A stretch of 6,793 nucleotides of DNA from Hyphomicrobiales bacterium. GTDB taxonomy: Bacteria > Pseudomonadota > Alphaproteobacteria > Rhizobiales > Xanthobacteraceae. Below are positions 6,271 through 6,793 of this stretch, in pieces. The stretch covers positions 1 to 6,793 of the forward strand of contig JACQDO010000469.1 of assembly GCA_016201085.1 (NCBI GenBank). Direction: 5' to 3'. The position numbers and the translations under genes are program-made. Each line of letters begins with the position of its first letter. Within the stretch, counting starts at the first letter, position 1. The notes below the pieces were generated by a model. The model had not been told where the DNA came from, searched no databases, and saw only the letters and a program-made list of their open reading frames with translations.

Positions 6271-6290
6271 GGCAATTAATCTTGGCAATT
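6271..6290 (+). promoter_or_regulatory. GGCAATT direct repeat pair upstream of pckA
   Basis: GGCAATT occurs at 6271-6277 and at 6284-6290, a 13-base period, and shares GGCAAT with the dyad at 6187-6204. The pair lies about 43-62 bases upstream of the candidate pckA -10 box, a usual location for an activator or for an upstream operator. The binding protein is unknown. In rhizobia pckA is controlled by carbon status, including by the LacI-type regulator PckR in Sinorhizobium, but I cannot match these sites to it. Confidence 0.3.
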
Positions 6291-6332
6291 CGGGGCCGTT
6301 CGTGCATATGGTCGCGCCCTGATCTGAGGGGC

Positions 6333-6338
6333 TATACT
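6333..6338 (+). promoter_or_regulatory. Candidate pckA -10 element
   Basis: TATACT matches the -10 consensus at five of six bases and would place the transcription start near 6345, leaving a leader of about 75 bases before the GTG start. The -35 position (GGTCGC or TGGTCG near 6309-6315) is weak, which would fit a promoter needing an activator. Confidence 0.4.
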
Positions 6339-6407
6339 TAGGTCGTAGCCGGAGCGTGGCCTGACGGCCTGTTGAGGGTTTGGCTTTAAAAAGCAGCCGG
6401 CCTGTTT

Positions 6408-6414
6408 GGGAGGA
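6408..6414 (+). promoter_or_regulatory. Ribosome binding site deciding the pckA GTG start
   Basis: GGGAGGA lies six bases before GTG at 6421. This strong Shine-Dalgarno supports GTG as the pckA start, because the first in-frame ATG comes only at codon 86, well inside the conserved protein. Confidence 0.8.
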
Positions 6415-6420
6415 TTACGC

Positions 6421-6793
6421 GTGCGAGAATCGGGTGTTCGGAACGGTGCCTACGGCGCCGACGAGTTCGGCTTTAAAGATTTGGCCGAGGTTCATTGGAA
6501 TCTGACCGAGCCCTCGCTCTACGGACATTCGATCCGCGCTGGCGAGGCCCAGATCGTCGCCGGTGGCGCGCTCAGCGCCTTTACCGGCCATCACACTGGC
6601 CGCAGCCCTAAGGACAAGCACACCGTCGTCGACGATCTCACGCGCGACAGCGTATGGTGGGACGGCAACCGGAAAATGAGCGCTGAGAATTTCGACGCGC
6701 TGCTCGCCGACTTCCAGGCGCACGTCAAAGGCAAGAAGCTGTTCGCGCAGGATCTCTATGGCGGCGCCGATCCGAAATACCAGATCAAGACCC
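6421..6793 (+). CDS. pckA: Phosphoenolpyruvate carboxykinase (ATP), N-terminal part
   Basis: PckA converts oxaloacetate and ATP to phosphoenolpyruvate, CO2 and ADP, the first committed step of gluconeogenesis from C4 acids. The first 124 codons are present; the family is about 530-540 residues, so most of the gene, including the kinase loops, lies beyond the window. Family blocks seen are the start RESGVRNGAYGADEFGFKDL (2-21), VHWNLTEPSLYGHSI (24-38), the substrate-binding segment FTGHHTGRSPKDKHTV (54-69) with Arg61 and the SPKDK motif, and GKKLFAQDLYGGADPKYQIKT (104-124). The start is GTG, supported by a good ribosome binding site. It is the plus-strand gene after the HugZ-like gene, but the 271-bp gap with a candidate -10 box and repeated motifs suggests its own regulated promoter. 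Confidence 0.96.
   Translation, partial: MRESGVRNGAYGADEFGFKDLAEVHWNLTEPSLYGHSIRAGEAQIVAGGALSAFTGHHTGRSPKDKHTVVDDLTRDSVWWDGNRKMSAENFDALLADFQAHVKGKKLFAQDLYGGADPKYQIKT

Noticed and set aside
1..6793. CRISPR arrays, insertion sequences, tRNA or rRNA genes, phage or defence genes
   Set aside because: No regularly spaced repeats, transposase-like proteins, cloverleaf-capable segments or integration-site signs were seen on either strand; the window is conserved core genome.

Overview
The window is GC-rich chromosomal DNA from an alphaproteobacterium, almost certainly of the order Hyphomicrobiales (Rhizobiales). Three things point there. The gene order pckA / chvI-chvG / hprK / EIIA-Man / HPr / ahcY is a known rhizobial arrangement. 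HPr kinase has the short form found in that group. A palindromic intergenic repeat resembles those I recall from the Bradyrhizobium-Rhodopseudomonas-Xanthobacteraceae branch; that finer placement is from memory and less certain.

Layout. From position 1 to 5163 everything reads on the minus strand, so transcription order runs right to left: chvI (5163-4465), chvG (4396-2588), hprK (2588-2127), a PTS EIIA of the mannose family (1882-1481), ptsH/HPr (1484-1179) and the N-terminal two thirds of ahcY (959 to beyond the left edge). chvG-hprK and EIIA-HPr overlap by one and four bases, which suggests translational coupling. Gaps of 244 bp (hprK to EIIA) and 219 bp (HPr to ahcY) probably separate transcription units. 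On the plus strand, divergent from chvI, lie a HugZ-like split-barrel protein (5340-6149) and the start of pckA (6421 to beyond the right edge). No gene-free stretch exceeds 300 bases.

How the genes fit together. ChvG/ChvI is the conserved envelope and acid-stress two-component system. HprK, HPr and EIIA-Man form the sugar-transport-independent regulatory PTS of alphaproteobacteria, in which HPr can carry phosphate on His27 (from an Enzyme I encoded elsewhere) or be modified by HprK, probably on Ser58. PckA (gluconeogenesis) and AhcY (methyl cycle) are metabolic neighbours. The locus is therefore a conserved regulatory-metabolic cluster, and I see no new defence, mobile or biosynthetic system in it.

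The parts least explained by existing annotation are intergenic. They are an operator-like palindrome inside a candidate ahcY promoter, a 100-bp nested palindromic repeat behind ptsH, three phased 11-mers upstream of chvI that could be a ChvI autoregulatory site, and a perfect 8+8 dyad plus further GGCAAT copies upstream of pckA.
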